From Lota lota (Eukaryota > Chordata > Actinopteri > Gadiformes > Lotidae): a stretch of 64,000 nt of DNA. Numbering within the stretch: position 1 is the first letter of the stretch; every line of letters begins with the position of its first letter. Below the pieces are notes generated by a model. It was not told where the DNA came from and did not search any database. It worked only from the letters and a program-made list of their open reading frames with translations. Positions 20,895 through 33,248 of the stretch are shown here, piece by piece. Position numbers and translations under genes: made by a program. The stretch lies in assembly GCA_026745465.1 (NCBI GenBank), contig JACYXH010000124.1:32501-96500 (forward strand). The letters run 5' to 3'.

Positions 20895-23310
20895 CTCAAG
20901 AAGAAACTAAATATTTGGAAGTGGGTCAAACGCTCACCTTGGAGACAGACGTTTCCGCTGTTCCGAAACCAATCAGGAGCATCGCATGGAAACACGGCTC
21001 CAGCTTGGTGGTGGATTGGACTTCACCGGACCACCTGAGGTACTTTGGGTCATTCAGAGGACGCACAACGTTGGATACACAAACCCTGCGGTTGGACATC
21101 GATCGTGTGACCTTGGCTGATAGCGGATCGTTCTCCTTGGAGACGGACAGTGGAACATACGGGACTTATAACGTTATGGTCATCAGTAAGTATGTGTGTA
21201 TGCTAGCGTTTGTGTGTGTGTGTTGTGCCTGTGTGTGTGCGTATGTATGTATGTGTGTGTGTCGGTTGGTGTGAGGCAAAACGTTTATCCCATTTCAATG
21301 AACAAATGCAACAAAGTCAATAGAATAGAATAGGACTTTAATGTCCTATAGGATATTGGGACGAAATGTAACCAAACCTGCTTGCAGTTCGCATTTACAT
21401 GAAAAGTAGTTTTAATATTTTCTTCTTTTAAATGTTTGTTAAAAGAAGAACCTTTTTGTACGCGTTGCGTTTGGCCAGAAGGGTTTAACACGCCGTCCTG
21501 AGGGCAGAGCTTTAACCTCTCCATGGTGTCCCTCACTAAGCCCCTATCTCTCCTGTGAACTGCAGACAGAGTTAGAAACGATAGACTGCACAACATTACG
21601 CACAAATGTAACGAGAGAGAGAGATTGTATAGAAGTTGAATAAAACAAGTGTGTGGTCTTAGCATTATTCTGACATGGTGAGATGTGACACTGTACTTCA
21701 GGGGTCAGGGGTGCAGATACACAACGATAGGAAGACCTCATCTCTGTTCTGTTTCGTTGATTTAATTTGTTTATTTGAAGGATCCCCATTAACTGATGCC
21801 ATGGCAATCAGCTTATCTTCCTGGGGTCCACACCTGACTAATGTACATACATAACACACTACATGCAAAAACTTTAATTGCACTAATATGCATTAATATA
21901 TATCAATATAAAGTAAAATAAAAAATGCAACACTTGCACTGATATGAATTTATGTATATTCATATAACATATTGTGGCAACCCGGTTCCACTACTCGGTA
22001 GTCTCCCCCCAGTGAACACACATCAGAAGTCCGTTTAAAGCCAAAGAGGCGTATTTATTCAACAATTAAATAATACTTTTACGTTAGGCCGTGCCTAACG
22101 CCAAACTAAATCAATGAAGTCCTCTCCGTCGCCTCTCCGGGGACGGTCAGGTACAGACGTCGGGGGTTCCCGAGGACCCTCCGATTACTTCCCCGTGTAT
22201 TCCTCTCTTTAGTCCTCTGTCGGGGACTGCCGGCCTCCAGGACACCCCTGGTCCTGTCACTGGGGAATTTCCTCCTCGCGTCTCGGTGCCGACCCGTCCC
22301 TTCTCTCGGAGACGTGGCTGAGCGATCTCCTCTTTATACCGCTGCCGAGCGGTCTCTCTTCCGGGGTCGCCGAGGGAAGTCCTTTTTGTAGCGCGTAGGG
22401 AACTCCCTCTCGTAGCGCCGAGTGATCTCTTCCTTGTATCGCCCACGATCTCTTTCCGTGTCGCTGGGGATCGTTCCCCCCCTCGTATCGCTGAGGGAAC
22501 TCCTGTTCGTAGGGCCGAGATCCCTCGTCTCGCGTCCCTCGTATCACGTTCCGTGTTCCACTCCCCCGCAAGCCACGCCGAGCGCTGCTTATATCGGCGT
22601 CGGTCCAGGCGTCGCCCATTTCAGTGATTGCAATCACCGCAAATGAGGTCCGGCGTGCGATCTTCCGGAGAGCGGTGGTAGACTCCATCTACCACCGCTC
22701 CCCTGAGCCGCCAGGGGTGGTGTTCTGGAGCCGGGTTGCCACAATATATACATTCATATATATATATTACATATATACATTTATATTCAAAGCCAGTCAA
22801 CACTGATCATACAATTAGGTAGAAAAATAGTAAAAAAGGAGTAAATATAAAGATGTTATACCACTCATATGAAGCAAAACACGAATATTACAAACTAGCC
22901 CAGAGTCATCTGCCTGCCGACGGAAGCCTCAGCATTTTTATTTTTAAAGGATGATTTATTTTTTAGTGGGCAGATATTAAGGGGTAAATGATTCCAGTTT
23001 GTTATGGCTCAGTAAATGACCAATGTTCTTTCCACATGACCAGAGCCCCCTCCGACGCCCAGTATAAAGACCTGGCCGCTGGTTTGTGAGAAAATATGTG
23101 CTCTGAAGTGTACCGCGGACACCCAGGATCTGGGACCTGTCACCTACCAATGGAAGATGGACGAAGGAGAGTGGACCGAGGGTCACGGGTTGAAGGGTTT
23201 CAACAGTTCTTATGCCCCTGAGAAGTTCTTCTGTAGGCTGAGAACCCGTGTGAGGCCCAGCGAATCCAGCATGCCCATGGACAACCCATTCAATAAACCA
23301 GTAGTACCAG
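20895..23310 (+). pseudogene. Ig unit 2: V and C2 exons without signal peptide or membrane exon
   Basis: V exon 20895-21185 and C2 exon 23044-23310, both open, both phase 1-1, with intact GT-AG sites. V reads AQEETKYLEVGQTLTLETDV..., C2 reads KPPPTPSIKTWPLVCEKICA... with all four cysteines. The copied segment corresponds to 8206-10640 of unit 1, so it lacks exon 1 and the membrane exon. A separate gene is unlikely to be functional unless an outside promoter is used. The exons could also be spliced into a longer transcript from 7061. The second Gly-rich change (EGHGLKGFNSS versus EVDKPKSFKSS) shows real divergence in the C2 domain. Confidence 0.65.
21972..22744. mobile_element. Complete non-autonomous DNA transposon with terminal inverted repeats
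   Basis: 773 bp. Left end TTGTGGCAACCCGGTTCCA, right end its inverse with one mismatch. It is flanked by TA on both sides. The uninserted site is present in Ig unit 1 (ATAACATATATACATTC, about 9682-9698), which proves insertion after the Ig duplication. There is no transposase frame, only GC-rich subterminal sequence. A TA target fits a Tc1/mariner-like mobiliser, though AT-rich flanks leave the exact duplication ambiguous. Confidence 0.82.
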
Positions 23311-24977
23311 GTATGTGACCAGTGAAGGGTCTAATGAAGGTAATTGTGTTGCAAAAGTCTTTAACTTGTAGAATAGGATTTGTGAAGTTGCAGAAGTTAA
23401 CTCTAAACCACATATGTCATGAGTGGACAGTTCTCAAACATGAAGGGTCATATATGAACAGGGCTCAAGACTGTGACCAATTATGTGTATGCAAGGACAT
23501 TTTTTCCTAGGTTGCATCGGTGCCAGTAAAAAGAAAAAATACATCAGGCTTCTCCCCAAACAATGTGTTAGCGGCGTCTCTTAACATCTCTTAATGCGTT
23601 GCTGTTGCTAGGCCTCTGTCACGTGTTAAGGGGCCGCGTAGCACGTTTCCAGTTGTACTCTTTGTACTTTATATATAGTTGTTATATTAGGGGTGTTGGC
23701 AAGCAGGCAAAGAGGCCTATTTGCTCGACTGACAGCTGTGTTCCACACCGTGGACACTAGAGCCGGGCATCAGGGGCCCCACCCGCATGCCCGTTCTACA
23801 CGGCAGAGAACTGCTTCATTTGTTTCTTTTGTCTGCGTCTCATTTTCCGCTGAAAAGATGGACCGTTGACGTCATTTGTCTGAGAGGCAAAATCCCAAAA
23901 CAAAAACGTTGTCCGTATAGGTCAACTGTTTTTAGTTGCATACTTCATGGGTCAGCCACCAAGGTGTAGTTAGTTAGAAGTTGGCTTTTGGACAGATGTA
24001 TTTTATTTTGTTTGATATTTAAAGTATGGTCAGACTGTAAAGAGTCTAATTGATTAGTTGGGTATGGTGACCCTGGTTAGAGTTCAGTTTATCCTTGTTG
24101 TTGTTTTTGTGGTATATTTGCACTCCAAAGTCTGCAAATAAAACCCAGTTTAAAGATCATCGCCCTGTGTCCTGGTTGTTTGAGGAGCCCAGTAAAGCCA
24201 CCTAGGTGGAGTGTGGCTGGGAACATTGCTACGGTGAATAAACATAACGTCAATACAACTTTGATAGCCTACATTAACTCGTCCTTGAACACGATTTCTG
24301 CATGAGTCCAATTCCCCGGCGATGGTGGTGAAGACACAAACCCCCGTGTTCCCACGCTACTCCAACGCGTCATCAAACTAGGCGTTGTGTTGTTGTTCAG
24401 ATGAAGACACCCCTTGTGGCAGAAGATACACATACCATTAAGGGGTGAGGTAACATTCTAGTAGAAGAACAAAAATGTCCTTCAGTAATTAAACCTGCAC
24501 TATAACTTTTCTACTGCAGCTATTTACTGCATTGACAATATCTGAACTGCAAATTTTCTCAAGAATTAAACCCACCTATCCACAAGTAAATCCATCCAGG
24601 GAATCTTTCAACCCACGTTTCAATCACCAACTGTGATCATATGCTACATGTCATTCCCTCTCTTTCAACCCACGTTTCAATCACCAACTGTGATCATATG
24701 CTACATGTCATTCCCTCTCTCTTTCAACCCACGTTTCAATCACCAACTGTGATCCTATGCTACATGTCATTCCCTCTCTCTTTCAACCCACTTTCCATAT
24801 CTATCGTTTCTGATGTGTCCATTAAGGCCACAAAAACCCAAAGAAAATATGAGAGGGTCTGCTTGATATTTGAGGCTGTTTCCTTTCTCATAATGTTTTG
24901 TTTTTGATACATTCAAATAAAAGACTGAAATGTTATAAAATGTTTCACATAACAATCGTTTTTGGTTTTTGTTGTAG
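23311..24977. other. Junction of Ig units 2 and 3, with intron sequence
   Basis: Unit 2 intron sequence (equal to 10255-10640) ends at about 23660. From about 23671 the sequence equals 7301 onward of unit 1, including the LTR-like block (to about 24216) and three units of the 64-bp minisatellite (24600-24790). The signal-peptide exon is not included in this copy. Confidence 0.6.
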
Positions 24978-26055
24978 CTCAAGAAGAAACTAAATATTTG
25001 GAAGTGGGTCAAAAGCTCACCTTGGAGAGAGACGTTTCCACTGTTCCGAAACCAATCAGCAGCATCACATGGAAACACGGCTCCAGCTTGGTGGTGGATT
25101 GGACTTCACCGGCCCACCTGAGGTACTTTGGGTCATTCATAGGACGCACAACGTTGGATACACAAACCCTGCGGTTGGACATCGATCGTGTGACCTTGGC
25201 TGATAGCGGATCGTTCTCTTTGGAGACGGAGAGTGGAACATACGGGACTTATAACGTTAAGGTCATCAGTAAGTATGTGTGTATGCTAGCGTTTGTGTGT
25301 GTGTTGTGCCCGTGTGTGTGCGTATGTACGTGTGTGTGTGTCGGTTGGTGTGAGGCAAAACGTTTGTCCCATTTCAATGAACAAATACAACAAAGTCAAT
25401 AGAATAGAATAGGACTTTAATGTCCTATAGGATATTGGGACGAAATGTAACCAAACCTGCTTGCAGTTCGCATTTATATGAAAAGTACTTTTAATATTTT
25501 CATCTTTTAAATGTTTGTTAAAAGAATAACCTTTTTGTACGCGTTGCGTTTGGCCAGGGGGTATAACACGCCGTCCTGAGGGCAGAGCTTCAACCTCTCC
25601 ATGGTGTCCCTCACTAAGCCCCTATCTCTCCTGTGAACTGCAGACAGAGTTAGAAACGATAGACGGCACAACATTAAGCACAAATGTAACGAGAGAGATT
25701 GTATAGAGTTTGAGTAATACCACAACCTCTATAAAAGTTGGTGGTCTTATTAGTGTGTGGTCTTAGCATTAGTCTGACATGGTGAGATGTGACACTGTAC
25801 TTCAAGGTTCAGGGGTGCAGATACACAACGATAGGAAGACCTCATCTCTGTTCTGTTTTGTTGATTTAAATTGATTATTTGAAGGATCCCCGTTAACTGA
25901 TGCCATGGCAATCAACTTATCTTCCTGGGGTCCACACCTGACTAATGTACATACATAACACACTACATGCAACAACTTAAATTGAACTAATATACATTAA
26001 TTTACGTCAATATTAAGTAATGTAAAAAAATGCAACTCTTGCACTGATATGAATT

Positions 26056-26136
<81 letters not shown>

Positions 26137-28919
26137 CATATAGACATTCATATATATACAATCATATTCAAAGCCAGTCAACACTGATCATACAATTAGG
26201 TAGAATAATAGTTTAAAAAAAAGAGTAAATATAAAGACCATAGCTGACATGACATGACATGACATGGCTGACTGAGCAATCTCCCGAGCCCCGCGTCTGC
26301 TTCGCCTCCTCCTCTTCCCTCGCAGGTGTTTCTTATGGCGTTGAGTGCCCCGCTCAGCGCTAATGGTAGTAGCGGTGGTGGTAAACCCCTTCTACCAGCG
26401 CTCCCCTGAGCCGCCTGGGACGCTGCGCTGGAGCCAGGTTGCCACAATAGCAACGGATAAGCGTAGAATTTTTTTAACACGACACGTTTTACGAATTACA
26501 ATACTACATGTTTTATTAAATTAGTGGTAAGTGTCTTCAATGTTTACCTCGGCTTTCTTCCTGATCATGGTCCAGAGCATCGATTTTCCACATGGCTAAA
26601 GGAGACGCTACGTGAGTTTTTGTGGTCAAATGTATATCTACACCCTATGTACATGATCTAGATCACCCCCGGTCCCATTAGTTTAAATAGTACCTGTTGG
26701 CGATGTTCAGTTCATCCCGGGGCCTGGGTTTAACCCTTTGGTTGTGGAGTATTTCACATTCGGTTCTTGGTCAGATTATTCATTAATGGAAGTTTGCAAC
26801 ATCCAGAGCCAAACAGGGCTTTCTATCACAGCTGAATGCGTATAAGAGCATGTCCATTAAATTGTATTTTCCAATGTATATTTCTACTGAAAACAAAATG
26901 GACTCCACAACATCAAGTCCTTTACAAAAGGCTGACTTTTCAGACCACTGTCCGGCTCAAGTTGATATCTGTGAGAGGGCGGTCATTTCCGCTGTCACGG
27001 TAAAATAATGACATCATCTTGTTCTTTTATTTCTCCTCATCTTGTTGAAAGCAACAAGACAATCCAGGCAAAGGTCAGTTGCTGTGGTTACCAAGTAAAA
27101 GCTAAGTGCTGAAAGCATGAATGATGATTGTGAGTTATAAACTGTAGACAAAATGTACATATTGTTGAAATATTATTCTACTGTTGCCAACATTTATTTT
27201 CCCATTGAATTTATAATTTCGTTAAAGAGAGCACAGCAGTGGTGACCGGGTTAAAAGTTAGTTTCAAAATCAACATTTAAATGACGATTTGACCGTATGA
27301 TATGTATTCCCATTACTAAACCAACTTTCCTAGCTTTTGTCTTTAAGTACAGCTTTTGGTTTATTTCATTTAGTTTTCTTCTAGTATTCCATGCCTACTG
27401 TAAGCCTTGTGCCTAAATTGTAGGCATGAGGCATGGTTTTAACTCTGCCACCAGTTATTTGTCCACATCATGCCAGGATTTGCGACTATAAAATCTGATC
27501 ACAATGTGACCAACCATCCTATCAGATATTCAGCAGCTTTTGAAACAAAAATGGTTCACTAATTCACGTTGCTAGCTGTCGTTTACCATAGCAACAGTAA
27601 TACACCAAATATGTTATCTCTTAGGGCGGCATTCTGCCTGCTGGTGAGTCTCAGGGATCTTCATGACAGTTGAAATAGTGACGAATAATAAAGAAAGCAA
27701 TAGTTTGTTTGGAGATGACGTCACACCAGTGAAGCGAACATGAGATGGAGGGCAGGAAATGTTCACTGGATATAAGTTAAGATTGATGTTTATTGGCGGT
27801 AAATCACGCCTAATGGTTTAATGATATGATGCTATCTAGCTAGGTTAATTAGGCTAACGTTTACCGTTGGCACAACATATCCTTAGTATAGTGACTTGGA
27901 AGCATTTTGACTTCAACTTGTTTTACCCAATTTATGAACCCAGCCGCACACAAAAAGAGTAATATGCCCCGAGGCTTTTGAACGCTTTAATTTGATCTCT
28001 GGTGTAATACGATGTCTCCAGTTCAAGATAATTTACAATGTCTACTGACTTGATGGCATGTTAACTGTTATTATTGTGTGACATTATTATTTTTATACAA
28101 TACGGATCAATTCGATTCCATTATTGGATTCAGTTTAATCGAATGTGTGCTCAGTCCAGGAGATTTGGGAAATAAAGGATTTCCAGCGACTTGATTTAAA
28201 TATCTTTAAGCCAGGACAAGAAAGATGTGTTGGTACGACACATTTACAAGCGCTTGATACTGATTGTTTCCACACTGTTTTAGCAACAATACCTGGGAGA
28301 ATGTCCTCTGTAACCAATAAGAAACAAAAAACACTAAATGCTGAAAGTATGAATGAAAATCTAGATTTTGAACCGTAGAACACATATTGTTTTAATATTA
28401 TTCTACTGTTTCCAAAATATATTGTTTTCGCTTCACCTAGGATCAAATTACAAAAAGGACCGAGCATGATGTCATCTTTAGGAGAGCATAGCAAAAGAGA
28501 GGTGACATTTAGCACCACTAGCTTCTTATAGCACTACTAACTATGAAATGAATCAATAAATCAATAACTAATAGTACAGGTGAGGCAAAAACAAACTTTC
28601 TCAAACGACACAAGTGAGCCAACCTGCACCATGGTTGATAGGTCATCTGGTTAAAAAACATAGAAACATTAGCCAATGTTGTCACTATATGTCTGTATTG
28701 ACCCATTTGTAAGTGTGCAAGAAGAAAATGGAAATATAATAATTAAATAGGGTCATATCAAATACTTTGTTTATAAACAAGTTGTTGACTGATCCAAATA
28801 TGGAAATAAAGTAATAACGTGAATACATATTTAAAGTCCAGTGGCTTTTAGTGTTAATTGCATGTGTTTGTGTGTCTTTCACAGACCCTGGTGTTTTGGA
28901 GACGGGGAGCAAAGATTGA
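24978..28919 (+). pseudogene. Ig unit 3: V exon followed by the tail exon, C2 and membrane exons deleted
   Basis: V exon 24978-25268 is open (AQEETKYLEVGQKLTLERDV...GTYNVKVIS) with good splice sites. Intron 2 then breaks at about 26215-26265. The sequence resumes at the equivalent of 11568, skipping the C2 and membrane exons. The tail exon copy is at 28885-28919. Because both junctions are phase 1, V could splice straight to the tail and give a single-domain product without a membrane anchor. No signal-peptide exon was found for this unit, so I call it a pseudogene or a source of alternative exons. Confidence 0.55.
26056..26135. repeat. (TA)n microsatellite
   Basis: About 80 bases of alternating TA in intron 2 of Ig unit 3, expanded from a short TATATA stretch in units 1 and 2. 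It is followed shortly by a (TGACA)n run at 26240-26265 that sits right at the segmental-duplication breakpoint. Confidence 0.95.
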
Positions 28920-31590
28920 AAGTAGTCACACAGTGACCACTAGATTGTTGCTGTCTACAGTCAGAGGCGTCCTAATAGCATCTATTAGGACGCCTCTGAA
29001 TGTCCAACACATTGATGGGACTGCAGATGACCACACCACGTTTCTCTCAATAAGAACAACATGATTCCTCACAGAATCATCTGTAAATTAGCCACCAAAG
29101 ATCGGACATATGGATGTCTGCAGTCATAGCTGAAAGTGGAGAGGGATTTCCAGTTTTCCAGTTTGGGTAAATTGGCCATTGTTACAACGTATTTCGGCAT
29201 GTATATAGCATGTTGTTTTTATTTTGTTTTGTTCAGTGCCACACTAAATCAACTGGAGCTAAAGCTCCCTCCATCTTCTGTGGCGCTAACACCACTAACG
29301 CAGCCTGTGCTATTCACTAGTTCATATCAATGAACAGTGCCCTGCTGCTTGCTCTCCAAGTCTAGTGTTATTTGAATTACCACGCAGTTGTGAAGGACAG
29401 TTGGGACACAGTGACAAATCAAAGACCAACTTGCAGAGAAGATGGGACAGGAATTGAAACGTGTCCGCCTTGACAACTTGAAGTCATTTTGTACCAAGAG
29501 TCGATTTTGAAATGCATGCATCCTTTAGGCCTAACAGCAGCTTAAATTATTGTAACTAACTCTTCTCAAACAATGTATAGGGAGCCATAGCATCTTAATG
29601 TTAAAATGTTTGTGAATACTTAAGTAATTTTGTATTTGGTTTGATCTCAGTACAGCCGCAAACCAGACTTCAATGATAGAGTTGCACACTGTTTCATCCT
29701 GTTTCTTAATATTTGTTTGTTGGAATTTGTAATTCCTCATACTTTTATTTTATAAATACCATTTAATAACATGAACGTAGTAAATACTTTTGGTAACACA
29801 CAAGTGTGTATGTGTGTGTGTGCGTGCGTGTGTGTACATACATGACAATTGTTGGAGCAAATGAATAACTGGTGAGTTGTTGGAATAAAAGCTAAGACAA
29901 AATGATATCCGTAGATTATTTATTTCATACGCTGCAGCACATAAAAGACACCGTTTCAAAGGCAACTCCACGCAGAGCAGAGAAGGCTTTTTTGTAGAGA
30001 GAGGTAAACATTCACTAACGGGTACAAGGTACAGTCAAGGTTGGACACATGATCGGGGAGAGGAGCCTTTCTCAGGAGTCTCATGAGAACAGAGCACAAC
30101 GCAGGATGGGGGAAACCGGCAGCTTCGCAGAGGTAGACAGTTGCAAAGACATAAGCCACTATGGAGTGCACACAACCACTTGATCATCTCAACTAGTTAG
30201 TTAAGCGGGCTGACCTCGGAATAGGACCTGGAGTCATTTTCCATCACGATGCAATGAAATGTTATGTTGTCATTCATAATTAGTATAGACTAATAAAAAT
30301 GTAATAAAATAATTACTTTCTACTTGCTGCAAACATTTACAATTTGATATTGATAAATGTACAAAAACATTCTGTTAGTCAGAAATTGATCAATATAGAA
30401 TATAGAATCTAATCTTGTATATGGGTTATATTTTATAACAGGCAGGGTTATTTTCTTAATGAATATATCCTTGTTAAAAGACAGCAGTACAACATTAATG
30501 CAGTTCTCTCAGATCTCACATAGATTCTAAATCATAAAACAACATTAGTTATTTTTGGTTGTATGATTTATTTTCTTATCAAACAAAGGTCCTAATCTGT
30601 TTGATTGACAGGTGAGATGATCAGGGGGGCAGAGTTTATACCTTTATAATTATAGAGACCTGGACTGAGGAACGGATAGAGAGGCTCAGTAAAGGTGCAG
30701 CAAGTAGCAGAGTAGATATGAACCCTGGCTTCCACATCATAGAAGGAGACCAGACCCTCATCATAATCAACAAACACCCCCACCTTCTGGAGCTCAGCTC
30801 TCAGAGGGAGACAGACATCAGGGTTATCACTAAATACCAACCCATCGTTGTCTAAGAAAAGAGTCCAGGAGCCATTCTTAGGGGTCAAACTGTGGAGGTG
30901 GTCTTCAGTGTTTGAGAGCTGCTTCACCTCTGAGATTCTATTGGTCAGATCTCCTATTTCCTGCTCCAGCTCTTTCATGAGGCCTTCAGCCTCTTTCTCT
31001 GTGGATTTCAGTCTCTCTTTAACCATTTGGTTGAACTCATCCTGCCACTTTTCAATCGAGCGCTTCAGAGCAGTGAAGACCTGCACACCATCAGCTATCT
31101 CTCTGTCTGCGTCTGCTTTGCTGCGGTCCACTGTGTCTTTAATCTCCTGAATCTTTCGTTGTCTCTCCTGGATCATCTGCCGAACTTCTGACTATCTTCC
31201 CCAGCTGGGCCGTCTTCACTTCATATTCCTCCTTTAGAGGTACAACTGGATGTGACTTGTGGTCCGTCACTGTGCAGCACAGACACACACACACCTGTTC
31301 AGTCTGGCAGAAGAGCTCCAGAAGTCGGTCATGTTTCTTACACATCCTGTCTTCCAGACGGTCCATAGGCTCGACCAGCCGATGTCTCTTCAGGCCTGCG
31401 ACTCTCTGATGTGGCTCCAGGTGGGTTTGGCAGTAAGAGGTAAAACACACTAGGCAGGACTTCACAGCCTTCAGCTGGGTCCCAGTACAGACATCACAGG
31501 GAACTTCTGCTGGTTCAACACACGGCTGCTCTGTGACTCGTACAGACCTTCTAAACTGATCAATCATCTCTGAAAAGAGAGTATTGACCT
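26265..31590. repeat. Segmental duplication, right copy
   Basis: Near-identical to 11568-16893. The left boundary is TGGCTGACTGAGC directly after a (TGACA)n run. At the right end the match with copy B passes into copy-D-like sequence within TRIM copy C near 31500-31570. The hairpin (28962-28998) and Ig tail exon (28885-28919) are preserved. Confidence 0.9.
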
Positions 31591-31780
31591 GTAAATCAGG
31601 TCTTGTCTGGAACAGTTTGTTACAAACAGGACATTTGTACTGGACTTGGCCATCCCAGAACCTTGTAATACAGGTTCTGCAGAAGTTGTGTCCACATGTT
31701 GTGGTGACTGGGCTGTTGAACACATCCAGGCAGATGGGACATGAAAAGTTATCCTCAGACCAGGAAGAATTGGACGCCAT
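30592..31780 (-). pseudogene. TRIM copy C: chimeric, frameshifted and internally deleted
   Basis: The RING and B-boxes are intact from MASNSSWSEDNF. Compared with copy B, two bases are missing at about 31193 (ACTATC for ACTCTATC), which shifts the frame early in the coiled coil. A 384-bp in-frame deletion (128 codons) joins HLH to SLTPKNGSW, removing the end of the coiled coil, the PRY and the start of SPRY. The C-terminal half equals copy B. The first 280 bases and 5' flank resemble copy D, so the gene is a recombinant. It could make at most a RING/B-box fragment. Confidence 0.88.
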
Positions 31781-31792
31781 TCCTAGAAATAA

Positions 31793-32640
31793 AAATTATG
31801 AAAATTAAATTACCGTTTTTAACTATACGTTATATACATGTAATAATGTGTTAAGAATAAGACAAGTTAAGAACAAGACATCTTTCTTCACCAGCAACAC
31901 CGTACACAGGTTTTGAATATATAACTATTATAGACTCTATACTATTGAGAACATTGAAATGTGATACAAACAAAAATAAATCAATAAACAAGAGAAAATA
32001 AAAGACAGTGGCATAGAGCAACAGGGATGGGGTCTGCATGCAGCTGGGCCTCAAAAAGGCCTGAAGCCTTATCTGAACAGTTCTTCTGGAGGAAGATCTG
32101 CTTTTTGTCCTTTCCTGGTAATCATTCTGGATGAACGATCACCAGGAAGTAAATCTATCTCCTTTGTTCCTCAAATACCGCGTGCAGCGCCGGGTACGTC
32201 GGAGCTCATCGATACTTAGATTAGATTACACTTTATATACTACGGTGTGTAATAGTATCCCGGGGGCACCCCCCAGGGGCCCCGGTTAACTCCCGGTTTC
32301 GGGACCCATCCCTACTCACGCATGCGTCCTCCTCGTGAAGAACGCACTGATGCTTTAACACCAAACTAACTTTGTTAAAGTCCCGTGTTGGCCTCGCCTG
32401 GTCGGGTTCAACCAAAGCGTACAGAGCGCGGCCCCGCGTGTGGCGCCGCGCTCCAAACAGCACGGTGGAAACCGGCGAGGCGACACAATAGAGCACGTGA
32501 AGGTTGGTTTCGCTAAGCATCAACATCACGTGTTCACACGGAGCGCAGGAGACCCGTGTGGGGCTAACGCTACAGTACAACATGGCGCACTGCGGACAGG
32601 ACGGCAACAATGAGGATTAGAGGATGGAAGACACAGGCCC
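31793..32640 (-). other. 5' flank of TRIM copy C, truncated before the promoter
   Basis: Shares with copy D a shortened flank (GTGTTAAGAATAAGACAAG). The match with D runs to GAGGATTAGAGG at about 32632 and then breaks, just before the position of the first-exon donor in copies D and F. No promoter found. Confidence 0.55.
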
Positions 32641-33127
32641 AATGCGGTTGACATGGAGACACACATCGAAGACTGTCAGCTTCACTGTAGGAGAGAGGGA
32701 GGGAGGGGGAGGATAGAGCGAGAGAGAGGGAGGGAGAGAAAGGGAGGAGGATAGAGTGAGAGAGGGAGAGGGAGGGAGAGAGAGGGAGAGAGGGGGAGGA
32801 TAGAGCGAGAGAGAGCGAGGGAGCGGGAGAGAGAGGGGAGGATAGAGCGAGAGAGTGGGATGGAGAGAGAAGGTTGGAGGGAGAGAGAGGGGCAGAGAGA
32901 GAGTGGAGGAGGGAGAAAAAGAGAGGGAGAGAGATAAGAGGGAGTAAGATGTTCAGTGTGTGTGTGTGAACTACTAGTCCTACATTGGACCAGATGTTAG
33001 AATACAGCGGTTCTCCTTGTCATACAAAGACCTCGGAGAGTTTAGGTTTTGTTTCGTAACGTTTCATTTAACTCTTTTTTCAGTTGTCACGGGATCGCCC
33101 ACCTCTCTTTGATACTCCTGGAATAGT

Positions 33128-33130
<3 letters not shown>
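32641..33130. repeat. GA-rich satellite with a TGACAGTC unit
   Basis: Starts with CACATCGAAGACTGTCAGCTTC, the reverse complement of a unit seen at 42424, 42660 and 43287, followed by about 250 bases of GAGAGGGAG repeats (32690-32945). No coding potential. Confidence 0.75.
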
Positions 33131-33192
<62 letters not shown>

Positions 33193-33248
33193 GTGTGTGC
33201 GTGTGCATGTGCGTGTGCGTGTGTGTGTGCGTGTGCGTGTGCGTGTGT
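33131..33248. repeat. (GT)n microsatellite
   Basis: About 118 bases, pure GT at first and then interrupted by GC (GTGCGTGT). Frames in both directions are low-complexity and not genes. Confidence 0.97.
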
